From Ilumatobacteraceae bacterium (GTDB taxonomy: Bacteria; Actinomycetota; Acidimicrobiia; Acidimicrobiales; Ilumatobacteraceae): a stretch of 15,323 nucleotides of DNA. Below, piece by piece: positions 7,282 through 14,974 of this stretch. Each line of letters begins with the position of its first letter. Position 1 is the stretch's first letter. The stretch spans positions 18,708-34,030 of the forward strand of contig JANQZQ010000043.1 of NCBI GenBank assembly GCA_030728545.1, written 5' to 3'. The position numbers and the translations under genes were made by a program. Below the pieces are notes generated by a model. The model had not been told where the DNA came from. It saw only the letters and a list, made by a program, of their open reading frames with translations, and did no database searches.

Positions 7282-7521
7282 GTGCGTTCTGTCATCACTG
7301 TCACCACCATCATTGTCAATGTTTTGTCCATGATCGGCATGATCGTGGGAGTGCTTTTGCACAGTGGACGTGGCGGCGGGTTGTCGGACATGTTCGGTGG
7401 CGGCGGGGCAGCAGCGCTGGGCTCGGCTTCTGCAGAGCGCAACCTCAGTCGCATCACCACGGTGTTGGCTTTGGTGTGGCTCTTAACGGTGACCGCGCTC
7501 GGCATCCTTTTGTCTCAGTAG
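7282..7521 (+). CDS. secG: Preprotein translocase subunit SecG
   Basis: Small membrane subunit of the SecYEG protein-export channel; it is non-essential in many bacteria but assists translocation. The 79-residue product has two hydrophobic segments (about 3-25 and 57-77) flanking the signature cytoplasmic loop HSGRGGGLSDMFGGGG and a following alanine/serine stretch, which is diagnostic. Two close GTG starts exist. I chose 7282 because GGTAGG at 7268-7273 is 8 nt upstream, against 2 nt for GTG 7276. Actinobacterial secG commonly sits directly after gap-pgk-tpiA; here the peptide-type transporter genes separate it from tpiA. Identification is strong despite the small size. Confidence 0.93.
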   Translation: MRSVITVTTIIVNVLSMIGMIVGVLLHSGRGGGLSDMFGGGGAAALGSASAERNLSRITTVLALVWLLTVTALGILLSQ

Positions 7522-7575
7522 TTACGCACATTCAGGTAATAGCAATGCTCCGATAGTTTGAAGTTTCCATTTCTT

Positions 7576-7662
7576 GTCGAAGTGGCGAAATTGGCAGACG
7601 CACCAGCTTGAGGGGCTGGCGCTCGAAAGGGCGTGGGGGTTCAAGTCCCCCCTTCGACACCA
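7576..7662 (+). tRNA. tRNA-Leu (anticodon GAG)
   Basis: A full class II cloverleaf can be folded. The acceptor stem GTCGAAG pairs with CTTCGAC (7 bp). The anticodon stem CCAGC/GCTGG closes the loop TTGAGGG, with GAG at 7610-7612 reading CUC/CUU leucine codons. A long variable arm (7620-7634) follows, then a T arm GGGGG-TTCAAGT-CCCCC. The discriminator base is A7659 and the CCA end is encoded at 7660-7662. It stands alone between secG and pyk, only 42 nt before the pyk start. Confidence 0.96.
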
Positions 7663-7704
7663 GATACCAAGATTTACGCTCTCGACCAGCGAGACTGATG
7701 GGCA

Positions 7705-9069
7705 GTGAGACGCACAAAAGTTATTGCCACCGTGGGCCCTGCCTCAATTGACGCTGCAGTTGTTGGCGCTCTAGTCGACGCTGGCGCAGATGTATTGCGT
7801 ATCAACTGCTCGCATATCACCACCGAAGAACTTTCGGCTCGCATCCAACACATTCGCCAGGTGCGCCCGCTTGTAGCGATCATGATCGATATTCAGGGGC
7901 CGAAGTTGCGCTATGCCGGAGCGCCCATCACCCTGACTGCAGGTACCAAGGTGGAGTTCACTTTCGCTCAGTTGGGCATGCCCCACATGCGCCCTGGTGT
8001 CAACTCGGGATTAGCCGTTGGGCAACGTGTGCTACTGCACGATGGACGACTCGAAACCGTAATTGCGTCACTCGATGGCGAAGCCCCCGATGGCGTGATC
8101 ACACTTAGCGTGCAACGCGGGGGCGACTTGCTCAACAACAAGGGTGTCAATTTGCCCGATACTGAGGTGTCCGGCAGCGTGTTGTCTGATAAAGACCGCG
8201 CGGATCTCGAAGTTGCAAAGCGCGACGGGGTGGATTTTGTGGCAGTTTCATTCGTGCAGCGGGCGAGCGACATCGAAGAGGTGCGGGGCATCCTTGGGCC
8301 AACAGCGCACATCGTGGCCAAAATTGAACGTCCGCAAGCGCTTGAACGCATCGATGACATTTGTCGAGTGAGCGATGGCGTGATGGCGGCTCGCGGTGAC
8401 CTTGGCGTCGAGCTTCCATTTCAGATTGTGCCTGCGGCCCAACACAAGATCGCCCGCACAGCCCTGCGTAACGGCGTAATTTCCATTTGTGCTACCGAGA
8501 TGTTGGAGTCAATGACGGCCTCATCGCGAGCCACACGTGCCGAGGTTGCAGATGTAACCGGGGCAGTCCGCGACGGTTTTGATGCAGTGATGCTTTCGGG
8601 TGAAACAGCAGTAGGTGTTAATCCAGTGCGTGCTGTGGAAGTTATGGCGGCAATTTGTGTTGCCGCCGAGCGCGATGTAGTACTCCCAATGATTTTTGCC
8701 GATGCCAACCCCGAAGCAGCCGCAGTCACAGCAGCAGCGTGTTCATTGGCTCGCCGTATTGGTGCCGACTCGTTGCTGTCGATGACCTACACCGGCCACT
8801 CAGCTTTGCTGATGAGCTCGTGTCGCCCAGGAACACCAATTCTGGCAGCAACCCCAAGCGATGCGGTTGCCCGCAAACTGCGCATGGCGTGGGGTGTGTT
8901 TCCAATGGTGAGTCAGCGCGATCCCGACGTTGAAGTTTCGATTTCAGCCGGCCTGGCCGAGGCTCGCGGGCATAGCCGTGTAAAAAGAGGTGACAAAGTG
9001 GTGGTCTGTGCCTCGCGTCTGAGTACACGCTCGGATGCCGATACTATTTGGCTGCATGTCGAACCATAA
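7705..9069 (+). CDS. pyk: Pyruvate kinase (somewhat divergent)
   Basis: Converts phosphoenolpyruvate + ADP to pyruvate + ATP, the last step of glycolysis. The 454 residues include the N-terminal RRTKVIATVGPA; R32, N34, S36 and H37 of the active-site/K+ region (RINCSH); a B domain around 75-155; catalytic K206 and metal ligand E208 (AKIERP); R230-G-D232 (MAARGDLGVE); T264 in ATEMLESM; and LSGETAVG. The C-terminal domain (RPGTPILAATP...) is present. Departures from consensus: ATQML reads ATEML (E265), PRPTRAE reads SRATRAE, and FSHG reads CSHI. The start is GTG 7705; the nearby ATG 7698 is out of frame. A small hairpin TCTCG-N5-CGAGA (7680-7694) lies just upstream. The 3' end overlaps the HD-protein gene by 14 nt. 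Function as a pyruvate kinase is likely because catalytic residues are retained. Confidence 0.93.
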   Translation: MRRTKVIATVGPASIDAAVVGALVDAGADVLRINCSHITTEELSARIQHIRQVRPLVAIMIDIQGPKLRYAGAPITLTAGTKVEFTFAQLGMPHMRPGVNSGLAVGQRVLLHDGRLETVIASLDGEAPDGVITLSVQRGGDLLNNKGVNLPDTEVSGSVLSDKDRADLEVAKRDGVDFVAVSFVQRASDIEEVRGILGPTAHIVAKIERPQALERIDDICRVSDGVMAARGDLGVELPFQIVPAAQHKIARTALRNGVISICATEMLESMTASSRATRAEVADVTGAVRDGFDAVMLSGETAVGVNPVRAVEVMAAICVAAERDVVLPMIFADANPEAAAVTAAACSLARRIGADSLLSMTYTGHSALLMSSCRPGTPILAATPSDAVARKLRMAWGVFPMVSQRDPDVEVSISAGLAEARGHSRVKRGDKVVVCASRLSTRSDADTIWLHVEP

Positions 9070-9625
9070 CGAGTTGCCGCACGAGCGAGCCCAATTCACT
9101 TCGTTTCAGGAGTCGACCCAAGAAGACTGGTCGCTCATCATGCGTCAAATTGGCAATACCCAGGACATGGTGGCCGATAATGCACTCCACCTGCTGCGTC
9201 AGTTAGGTAACGACCATGGTGGGTTTCCCGTGAGCCGTTTGGAGCATTCCCTGCAGACAGCCACTCGGGCCGAGCAGGACGGACGTGACGCTCAGTACGT
9301 GGTGTGCGCTCTGATTCATGACATTGGGGATACCTTGGCGCCGTTTAATCATCCGTACATTGCTTCGGCGATGCTGAAGCCAGTTGTCAGCGAGGCGAAC
9401 CACTTCATGGTGGCCCAGCACGGAATCTTCCAGGGGTATTACTTCTGGCACCACATCGGGATGGATCGCAATGCCCGTGATGCCTTCCGTGACTCACCGT
9501 ATTTTGACTACACCGAAGAATTCTGCGTTAAGTACGACTCACCAGCATTTGATCCTGATTTTGTGAGTGCGCCGCTAGAACACTTCGAGCCACTCGTGCG
9601 CGAACTCTTTGCCGCGAAGCGCTAA
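9056..9625 (+). CDS. HD-domain protein, likely mixed-valence diiron oxygenase (PhnZ/TmpB/MIOX relative; COG4341-type)
   Basis: A soluble protein of 189 residues, often labelled 'HD phosphohydrolase' in this family. Seen in sequence: PVSRLEHSLQTATRAEQDG containing H64, then LIHDIGD with H88-D89, H99 in FNHPYIA, H122 in AQHGIFQGYYF, and D166 in FDPDF. The 24-residue spacing from H64 to the HD pair and the VSxLEHxLQxA context match PhnZ-like oxygenases, where equivalent residues bind two irons and cleave C-P or C-C bonds using O2. From this I infer an oxygenase rather than a phosphatase; the substrate is unknown. ATG 9056 overlaps pyk by 14 nt; ATG 9035 would add seven residues. Neither has a clear ribosome site. 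A flavin oxidase gene follows after 4 nt, suggesting joint function. Confidence 0.8.
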   Translation: MSNHNELPHERAQFTSFQESTQEDWSLIMRQIGNTQDMVADNALHLLRQLGNDHGGFPVSRLEHSLQTATRAEQDGRDAQYVVCALIHDIGDTLAPFNHPYIASAMLKPVVSEANHFMVAQHGIFQGYYFWHHIGMDRNARDAFRDSPYFDYTEEFCVKYDSPAFDPDFVSAPLEHFEPLVRELFAAKR

Positions 9626-9629
9626 CACA

Positions 9630-10949
9630 ATGCGCCGCTGGCGGAATTGGGCCGGCAGTGTGGAGGCTCGCCCTACCGCGTTGCACCGGCCGACCAGTGT
9701 GACTGCGCTGCAAGACATCGTGCGTAGCGCCAGCGGAAACCAACGCATACGCATGGCAGGTAGCGGGCATAGTTTCACCCCAATCGTGCCGAGTAACGAC
9801 ATCTTGCTGTTGCCCCATGACTTTGTTGATGCTGACGGTGCCGATGCTGATGGTGCGAGCGCGGTGGGCATCGACACCCAACGTATGGTTGCGCGGGTAC
9901 CCGCCGGAATGGTGCTGCACCAACTCAACGAGTATTTGGCTGCAAGTGGGGTAGCGCTAGCGAACATGGGCGACATCACCGCGCAAACTGTGGCTGGGTC
10001 AATTTCTACTTCTACCCATGGAACCGGGTTGCGCTTCACGGGCTTAGCGGGACAGGTGCAGGGGTTCGGTTTGGTTACCGCCGATGGTGAACATCTTGAC
10101 TGCAGTGCCACCGAAAACGCTGAAGTGTTTCAACTTGGTCGGGTTGGTTTGGGGTGCTTGGGCATCTTGACCTACGTAGACATGACGATTGTTCCGGCGT
10201 TTCAGTTGCGCGCAGTTGAGCAAGCCCGTCGTTTGAGCGATGTGTTGGACAACTTTGACACAATCGTTGCTGAGGCTGACCATTTTGAGTTCTATTGGAT
10301 ACCGCACACGAAGTGGGCACTCACCAAGCACAACACCCGCACCCAAGAACCACCGGCTCCACGATCAGCGTGGACCAAATGGTGGGGCAAAACAGTTATG
10401 GAGAACTACGCGTTCGGGGCTGTCTGTATGGCTGGTCGGCTGCTGCCTGCTGCCATCCCACGGTTGGCAACCGCGTTGCCGTCCCAAGGCCGTCAAGAAT
10501 TCACCGAATCAAGCCACGAGGTGTTTGCCACGCGGCGGTTGGTGAAGTTTCATGAAATGGAGTACTCGATTCCGCGCGAGCATCTGGTGTCGGCCTTACG
10601 GCAAATTGTGGAAATGGTCGAGCGTGAAAAGCTGCGAATCAGTTTTCCTGTCGAGGTGCGTGTGACGGGAAGCGACGATGTGCCGTTGTCCACCTCGTAT
10701 GGGCGTGAATCGGCCTATATTGCCGTGCACATGTACAAAGGCATGGACTATGAGCGATACTTTCGTTTGGTTGAAGCGATTCTTGCCCCAATGCAGGGGA
10801 GACCGCACTGGGGAAAGATACACTTTCAAAGTGCCAAAACGCTCCAACCGTGTTACGACCGCTTCGGCGATTTTCTCGCCTTGCGTGAGCGTCTCGATCC
10901 AGAGCGTCGGTTTGTCAATGAATATGTCGGTCGTGTCCTCGGGTTGTGA
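9630..10949 (+). CDS. FAD-linked oxidase of the aldonolactone/alditol oxidase type (VAO family)
   Basis: Predicted cytosolic flavoprotein of 439 residues that oxidises an alditol or sugar lactone with O2 or another acceptor. The N-terminal FAD-binding domain has AGSGHSF, where H47 is the expected covalent flavin attachment site, and GDITAQTVAGSISTSTHGTG (about 117-136) in the FAD fold. The C-terminal ALO domain shows E342-V-R344 and K396 (PHWGK). Their spacing matches the Glu/Arg/Lys active-site set of alditol oxidase AldO, so AldO, gulonolactone oxidase or arabinonolactone oxidase activity are all possible. There is no signal peptide. ATG 9630 lies 4 nt after the HD-gene stop; TTG 9609 is a less likely alternative. 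A short DADGADADG insertion at 67-75 is coded by a tandem repeat. Confidence 0.88.
   Translation: MRRWRNWAGSVEARPTALHRPTSVTALQDIVRSASGNQRIRMAGSGHSFTPIVPSNDILLLPHDFVDADGADADGASAVGIDTQRMVARVPAGMVLHQLNEYLAASGVALANMGDITAQTVAGSISTSTHGTGLRFTGLAGQVQGFGLVTADGEHLDCSATENAEVFQLGRVGLGCLGILTYVDMTIVPAFQLRAVEQARRLSDVLDNFDTIVAEADHFEFYWIPHTKWALTKHNTRTQEPPAPRSAWTKWWGKTVMENYAFGAVCMAGRLLPAAIPRLATALPSQGRQEFTESSHEVFATRRLVKFHEMEYSIPREHLVSALRQIVEMVEREKLRISFPVEVRVTGSDDVPLSTSYGRESAYIAVHMYKGMDYERYFRLVEAILAPMQGRPHWGKIHFQSAKTLQPCYDRFGDFLALRERLDPERRFVNEYVGRVLGL
9828..9857 (+). repeat. Two-copy 15-nt tandem repeat inside the flavin oxidase gene
   Basis: GATGCTGACGGTGCC (9828-9842) is followed at once by GATGCTGATGGTGCG (9843-9857), 13 of 15 bases identical, coding DADGA twice. 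It lies in a surface-loop position of the FAD domain between LLLPHDFV and the next strand, and looks like a recent slippage expansion. Confidence 0.6.
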
Positions 10950-11027
10950 CACCTCGGCAGCGATGATTGCAGTTTTGTCCTGACATCGTTTATTGACCTC
11001 GGCATCACCGAGCCTCTGGTTGCGGCA

Positions 11028-12152
11028 ATGGCGCGTCGTGGGATCAAAGCGCCTACACCCATTCAAACGATGACCATTCCTGACGGTTTGGCCGGCAAAG
11101 ACGTGTGCGGCAAAGCGCCAACAGGTTCGGGCAAGACCATCGCGTTTGGCCTGGTGCTGGTTTCCAAACTCAAACGAGCAAAGCCCGCCCAACCAACCGG
11201 TTTGATTCTTGTGCCTACACGCGAGTTGGCACAACAGGTATGTGACGAGATTGATTTATTAGATGCTTCGCGCACCCTGCGCAGCACTGCGGTGTTTGGT
11301 GGCGCTGGTTATGGGCCGCAGTTGCGACGCATCGGGTCAGCATCGGTAGTGGTCGCCACGCCAGGTCGCCTCGAAGACCTCATCAGTCGCCGAGACATCG
11401 ATTTGCGTGCCGTGCAGATTGCGGTGCTTGACGAAGCCGACCGCATGGCGGACATGGGCTTTTTGCCAGCCGTACGCAAGATCATGGATCGTCTGCCCGC
11501 CACTCGGCAGGTGCTGTTGTTTTCGGCCACCCTCGACGGGGCAGTATCAGAACTCATCTCGCGTTATCAGCGCAGCCCAGTGCGCCATGACGCCAGTACG
11601 CCTGAGTCTGAACCAGATATTGAGCATGTGTTTGAACTGATTCCTAAAGACAGGCGTCATACTCGCATCGCTGAATTGCTGCAAGAGCACAATCAGTTGA
11701 TCTTGTTCTGTCGCACCAAGCACGGCGCTGACCGAGTTGCCCGCAATCTGGAATCTGAAGGTGACCGTTGCGCAGTCATTCACGGCAACCGTAGTCAGGC
11801 GCAGCGCGAGCGAGCGCTAGATGATTTCAAGCGCGGCCGTGCCCGAATTTTGGTGGCCACCGACGTAGCTGCCCGCGGGATTCACATTGACAACGTGCCG
11901 TGTGTGGTGCACTGGGACCCACCAGACGACCCGAAGGACTACGTGCACCGCTCTGGGCGTACTGGCCGCGCTGGCAAGCGTGGTGTGGTGGTATCGCTAG
12001 TTGACCCATCACAGCGTCGTTCTGTTGTGCGCGACATGAAGTCGATTGACATTGACGTGCAGTGGGCGTCGGCAGATGCTGCAAAGGCCCCCAAGGTTCG
12101 CCCAGGCGATGTTGGTTGGTTGAGCGGTCGTCCCGCACCACAAACTGTGTAA
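11028..12152 (+). CDS. DEAD-box RNA helicase (start uncertain, probably further upstream)
   Basis: ATP-dependent RNA helicase of the RhlE/DeaD type, acting in RNA remodelling, ribosome assembly or mRNA turnover. With ATG 11028 (374 residues) the motifs are: PTPIQ (Q motif), APTGSGKT (K36), PTRELAQQ, TPGRLED, DEAD (135-138), SAT (166-168), LILFCRTK, ATDVAARGIHID and HRSGRTGR (307-314). There is no long basic tail; the C-terminus ends soon after the core. In-frame codons upstream of the ATG read SFIDLGITEPLVAA, the conserved segment that normally precedes PTPIQ and carries the Q-motif aromatic residue. The true start is therefore likely upstream, with CTG 10980 the only near-cognate candidate giving MTSFIDLG. 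No strong ribosome site is seen at either place. It closes the + strand gene series and converges with the Mo-hydroxylase operon. Confidence 0.93.
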   Translation: MARRGIKAPTPIQTMTIPDGLAGKDVCGKAPTGSGKTIAFGLVLVSKLKRAKPAQPTGLILVPTRELAQQVCDEIDLLDASRTLRSTAVFGGAGYGPQLRRIGSASVVVATPGRLEDLISRRDIDLRAVQIAVLDEADRMADMGFLPAVRKIMDRLPATRQVLLFSATLDGAVSELISRYQRSPVRHDASTPESEPDIEHVFELIPKDRRHTRIAELLQEHNQLILFCRTKHGADRVARNLESEGDRCAVIHGNRSQAQRERALDDFKRGRARILVATDVAARGIHIDNVPCVVHWDPPDDPKDYVHRSGRTGRAGKRGVVVSLVDPSQRRSVVRDMKSIDIDVQWASADAAKAPKVRPGDVGWLSGRPAPQTV

Positions 12153-12180
12153 TCGACGAATCGTTTACTCGTCTATTCGT
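12153..12180. other. 28-nt gap between convergent genes with a weak inverted repeat
   Basis: The helicase and Mo-subunit stop codons are 28 nt apart. The gap holds ACGAAT (12156-12161) and ATTCGT (12175-12180), a 6-bp inverted repeat with a 13-nt spacer, in T-rich surroundings. It might act as a weak bidirectional terminator, but the stem is short and not convincing. Confidence 0.25.
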
Positions 12181-14466
12181 TTAGTCGCCGAACACGATGT
12201 CTTGCGCCCGTACGGGCACCCGAGTTAACGCTTTGCCAGTGGCATCACGAATGGCAGCCACAATTGCCGGTGTTACCGAGATACACGGCGGCTCGCCGAT
12301 GCCTTTGGCGCCGAGCGGTGCTTGGGGTTCTGGTTCTTCGATCATTGTGGCTACCACGATGGGTGCGTCGAGACTTGTTGGCAGCAAGTAGTCAGTGAAC
12401 GACGGATTACGCATGACACCATCTTTCAACACAATTTCTTCCATAACTGCTAGCCCCAAACCTTGAGCGATGCCGCCTTCGACCTGACCGAGCGCTGCCA
12501 GCGGGTTCAACACCCGCCCAACATCTTGGGCCGTGGCTATTTGCACAACTTTTACCAAGCCGAGATCAGGGTCGACGTCAACCACTGCGCGGTGGGCCAC
12601 AAATGCGAATGCCACATGGCAGTTGCCTTGACCATTTTCATCGAGTTCTTCGGTAGCGCGGTGATGATGCTCAAATGTTTCGTCGAGCACCAAGCCCGGT
12701 GCCGATTCGGCCACTGCAATGCGCAGCGAACCTCTGGTGTCGATGATGTCGGTGCCATCGATTGCCAACCGCAATGGGTCAAGTTGGTGGGCTGCAGCCA
12801 CATGCTCGAACAATCGTTCACGCACCAAGCGACACGCACCGTCGACTGCGCCGCCACTCATCCAAGTTTGTCGCGACGCAGATGTGCTTCCGGCGCTGCC
12901 AATTGCGGTGGAAATTGGTTCAAGCAGCACGGTGTCCACACCCAACACGCTGCGAGCAATTTGTTGGGCAAGCACCACAAAGCCCTGACCGACTTCGGCA
13001 GTCGCAAACTGCAACGTGGCAACCCCATCTGCTAAATGACAGCGAGCCGTTGCATAATCGTCGAAACCCTCGCTGTACATCAAGTTTTTGATCGATACAC
13101 CCCAGCCAACACCGCGGCGGATGTTGGAACGCTGGGCAGTCAAGCCCGAGCCGCCAGGGATATCGAGCGAATCTGCATCCTGCGCCAGTGGCGGCGGCAT
13201 CGGAATGGCTGCGGTTTCACGAATGCATCGCTCCACGGGTGCCACGCTGTCGACGATTTGGCCAGTGATGAGGCGGTCCCCGGTGCGCATGGCATTTCTC
13301 AGCCGAATGTCAACCGGGGAGAGCCCGCAGGCAGCGGCCAGCTTGTCCATTTGCGACTCGTGGCCAAAGCACGCTTGCACCACACCGAACCCGCGCATTG
13401 CTCCGCAGGGTGGGTTGTTGGAGCGCACCGCATAGCCATCGACCGTGGCAATGTCACACCGGTACGGGCCTTGCATATGCGTGACTGCATTAATCAGCAC
13501 TGCGGATGAAGTGGATGCATACGCCCCACCGTCAAAAACCGCTCGCACTTCGACGCGGCGCAGGGTGCCGTCACGGTCGGCATGATGGCGCATCACCATC
13601 GAGGCAGGGTGGCGATGGATGTGACCGAAGAATGATTCTTCGCGCCCGTACTGCATCTTGATCGGGCGTCGAGTGGCGAGTGCTAGCAAACAGCAGTGCA
13701 CCTGCAGGCTGATGTCTTCGCGCCCGCCGAAGGCGCCACCAACACCTCCCAGGGTGAGGCGCACACGCTCGAGCGGTAGACCCAGACAGGCCGCGATTTG
13801 TTTTTGATCTTCATGCAGCCATTGCGTAGCCACATAGAGCTCGACTCCGGCTCCGTCATCGTCGGGGAGCGCCAGGGCTGCTTCTAAACCAAGGAATGCC
13901 TGGTCTTGCATGCCTACTTCGTAGGTACCTTCGACTACTACCTCACCCACGAAGTTCTGATCACCGCGCACCACTTTTTGGCGGCGAATCACATTGCCAT
14001 CAGGATGAATGGGCGCGAACGACCCGTCGATGGCTTGTTCGGCATCGAGCAATGCAGGTAGCACTTCATACACCACAACGATTGCGTCAAGCGCGCGTCG
14101 GGCAGTCTCAGGATGATCGGCAGCTACTGCGGCTATGGGTTCACCGGCGAAACGCACGACGTCTTTAGCAAACACCGGCTGGTCGTTGGCAATAAGACCA
14201 TAGGTGAGTTGCCCGGGTACATCAGCTGCAGTGATGACCGTGGCGACGCCGTTGATAGCTAGCGCCGCGGACACATCGATTGAAATGATGCGGGCATGGG
14301 GATGCGGGCTGCGCAGTGTTGCGCCCCACAGCATGTTGTCGGCCCAGGCGTCAGACGAAAAAGCGAAACGGCCCTGCACCTTGGCCAAGCCATCGGGGCG
14401 AACGGCGGAATTGCCGAGTGTGCCGCGCTCACCACGCTTGGAGGTTGTAGTTGTCGTTTGAGACAT
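12181..14466 (-). CDS. Xanthine-dehydrogenase-type molybdopterin-binding (large) subunit
   Basis: Catalytic subunit of a cytoplasmic molybdenum hydroxylase, which inserts water-derived oxygen at an electron-poor C-H of its substrate. The product has 761 residues, close to the ~780 of Rhodobacter XdhB. Visible: the N-terminal a/b hammerhead region (VQGRFAFSSD..., SPHPHARI), GGVGGAFGGRE with E250, CGAMRGFGVVQ (R358) and the Mo-cofactor segment after it, and GAKGIGEPP with E725, the expected catalytic base. E250 sits where xanthine dehydrogenases have a substrate-binding Glu and animal aldehyde oxidases usually have Val, which favours a purine-like substrate. The CoxL active-site motif is absent. 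I chose ATG 14466, 1 nt after the upstream stop; an open frame reaching 14742 merely overlaps the 2Fe-2S gene. It is the last gene of the operon. Confidence 0.95.
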   Translation of the reverse strand: MSQTTTTTSKRGERGTLGNSAVRPDGLAKVQGRFAFSSDAWADNMLWGATLRSPHPHARIISIDVSAALAINGVATVITAADVPGQLTYGLIANDQPVFAKDVVRFAGEPIAAVAADHPETARRALDAIVVVYEVLPALLDAEQAIDGSFAPIHPDGNVIRRQKVVRGDQNFVGEVVVEGTYEVGMQDQAFLGLEAALALPDDDGAGVELYVATQWLHEDQKQIAACLGLPLERVRLTLGGVGGAFGGREDISLQVHCCLLALATRRPIKMQYGREESFFGHIHRHPASMVMRHHADRDGTLRRVEVRAVFDGGAYASTSSAVLINAVTHMQGPYRCDIATVDGYAVRSNNPPCGAMRGFGVVQACFGHESQMDKLAAACGLSPVDIRLRNAMRTGDRLITGQIVDSVAPVERCIRETAAIPMPPPLAQDADSLDIPGGSGLTAQRSNIRRGVGWGVSIKNLMYSEGFDDYATARCHLADGVATLQFATAEVGQGFVVLAQQIARSVLGVDTVLLEPISTAIGSAGSTSASRQTWMSGGAVDGACRLVRERLFEHVAAAHQLDPLRLAIDGTDIIDTRGSLRIAVAESAPGLVLDETFEHHHRATEELDENGQGNCHVAFAFVAHRAVVDVDPDLGLVKVVQIATAQDVGRVLNPLAALGQVEGGIAQGLGLAVMEEIVLKDGVMRNPSFTDYLLPTSLDAPIVVATMIEEPEPQAPLGAKGIGEPPCISVTPAIVAAIRDATGKALTRVPVRAQDIVFGD

Positions 14467-14467
14467 A

Positions 14468-14974
14468 TCAGTGGGCTGGCTGTTCTGGTGGTGCGTTTCG
14501 CTGATCGCGTGCCAATTCGATTGCAGCGAAGATTCGCCCGTAGCCAGTGCAACGACAGATGTTGCCGCTGATGGCCTCTTTAATCTGCAGCTCGGTGGGT
14601 TGCGGGTTGCGGTCCAACAAATGATGAACTGCGACGACCAAACCTGGGGTGCAAAAACCACACTGCACTCCTCCGGCATCGATGAACGCTTGCTGCACGT
14701 CAGTTGGTGTGGCGTGAGTGGGGTCGCTGGATAGCCCTTCAACAGTCACAATCTGGGCATCGACGGCGGTGGCTGCCATAACGAGGCATGAACAGACGGC
14801 TTCACCATCCATGAGCACTGTGCACGAACCACACTCGCCCTGCTCGCAAGCGCCCTTGGTGCCTGGTAAGCCCAGTCGCTCACGCAAGACGTACATGAGG
14901 CTCTCGCCGGCCCAGGCATCGCGCACTTCGTGCTCTTTGCCATTGACGATAAGTGAGTAGAACTCGTTACTCAT
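14468..14974 (-). CDS. 2Fe-2S subunit of the molybdenum hydroxylase (XDH/CoxS type)
   Basis: Electron-transfer subunit of 168 residues that passes electrons from the Mo centre to FAD. The N-terminal plant-type ferredoxin domain carries C43-x4-C48-x2-C51 and C63 (GACEQGECGSC, then CSC). The C-terminal helical domain carries C105-x2-C108 (QCGFCTPG) and C140-x-C142 (NICRCTGYG). Eight ligands for two 2Fe-2S clusters are thus complete. A further cysteine, C61, lies next to C63. Start ATG 14974 overlaps the stop of the FAD-subunit gene by 8 nt, and the Mo-subunit gene starts 1 nt downstream, so the three are cotranscribed and translationally coupled. Length and motifs are typical of the family. Confidence 0.97.
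   Translation of the reverse strand: MSNEFYSLIVNGKEHEVRDAWAGESLMYVLRERLGLPGTKGACEQGECGSCTVLMDGEAVCSCLVMAATAVDAQIVTVEGLSSDPTHATPTDVQQAFIDAGGVQCGFCTPGLVVAVHHLLDRNPQPTELQIKEAISGNICRCTGYGRIFAAIELARDQRNAPPEQPAH

Noticed and set aside
7522..7575. Possible promoter for the tRNA gene (TTCAGG ... GATAGT)
   Set aside because: The spacing is 15 nt and both hexamers match consensus poorly, so I could not support it.
7532..7717. 61-codon minus-strand frame including GLEPPRPFERQ
   Set aside because: This is the familiar false protein read from the antisense of a tRNA gene (7576-7662).
14467..14742. 92-codon N-terminal extension of the Mo-subunit frame
   Set aside because: It overlaps the 2Fe-2S subunit gene in another frame, resembles no known domain, and the conserved protein starts at ATG 14466.
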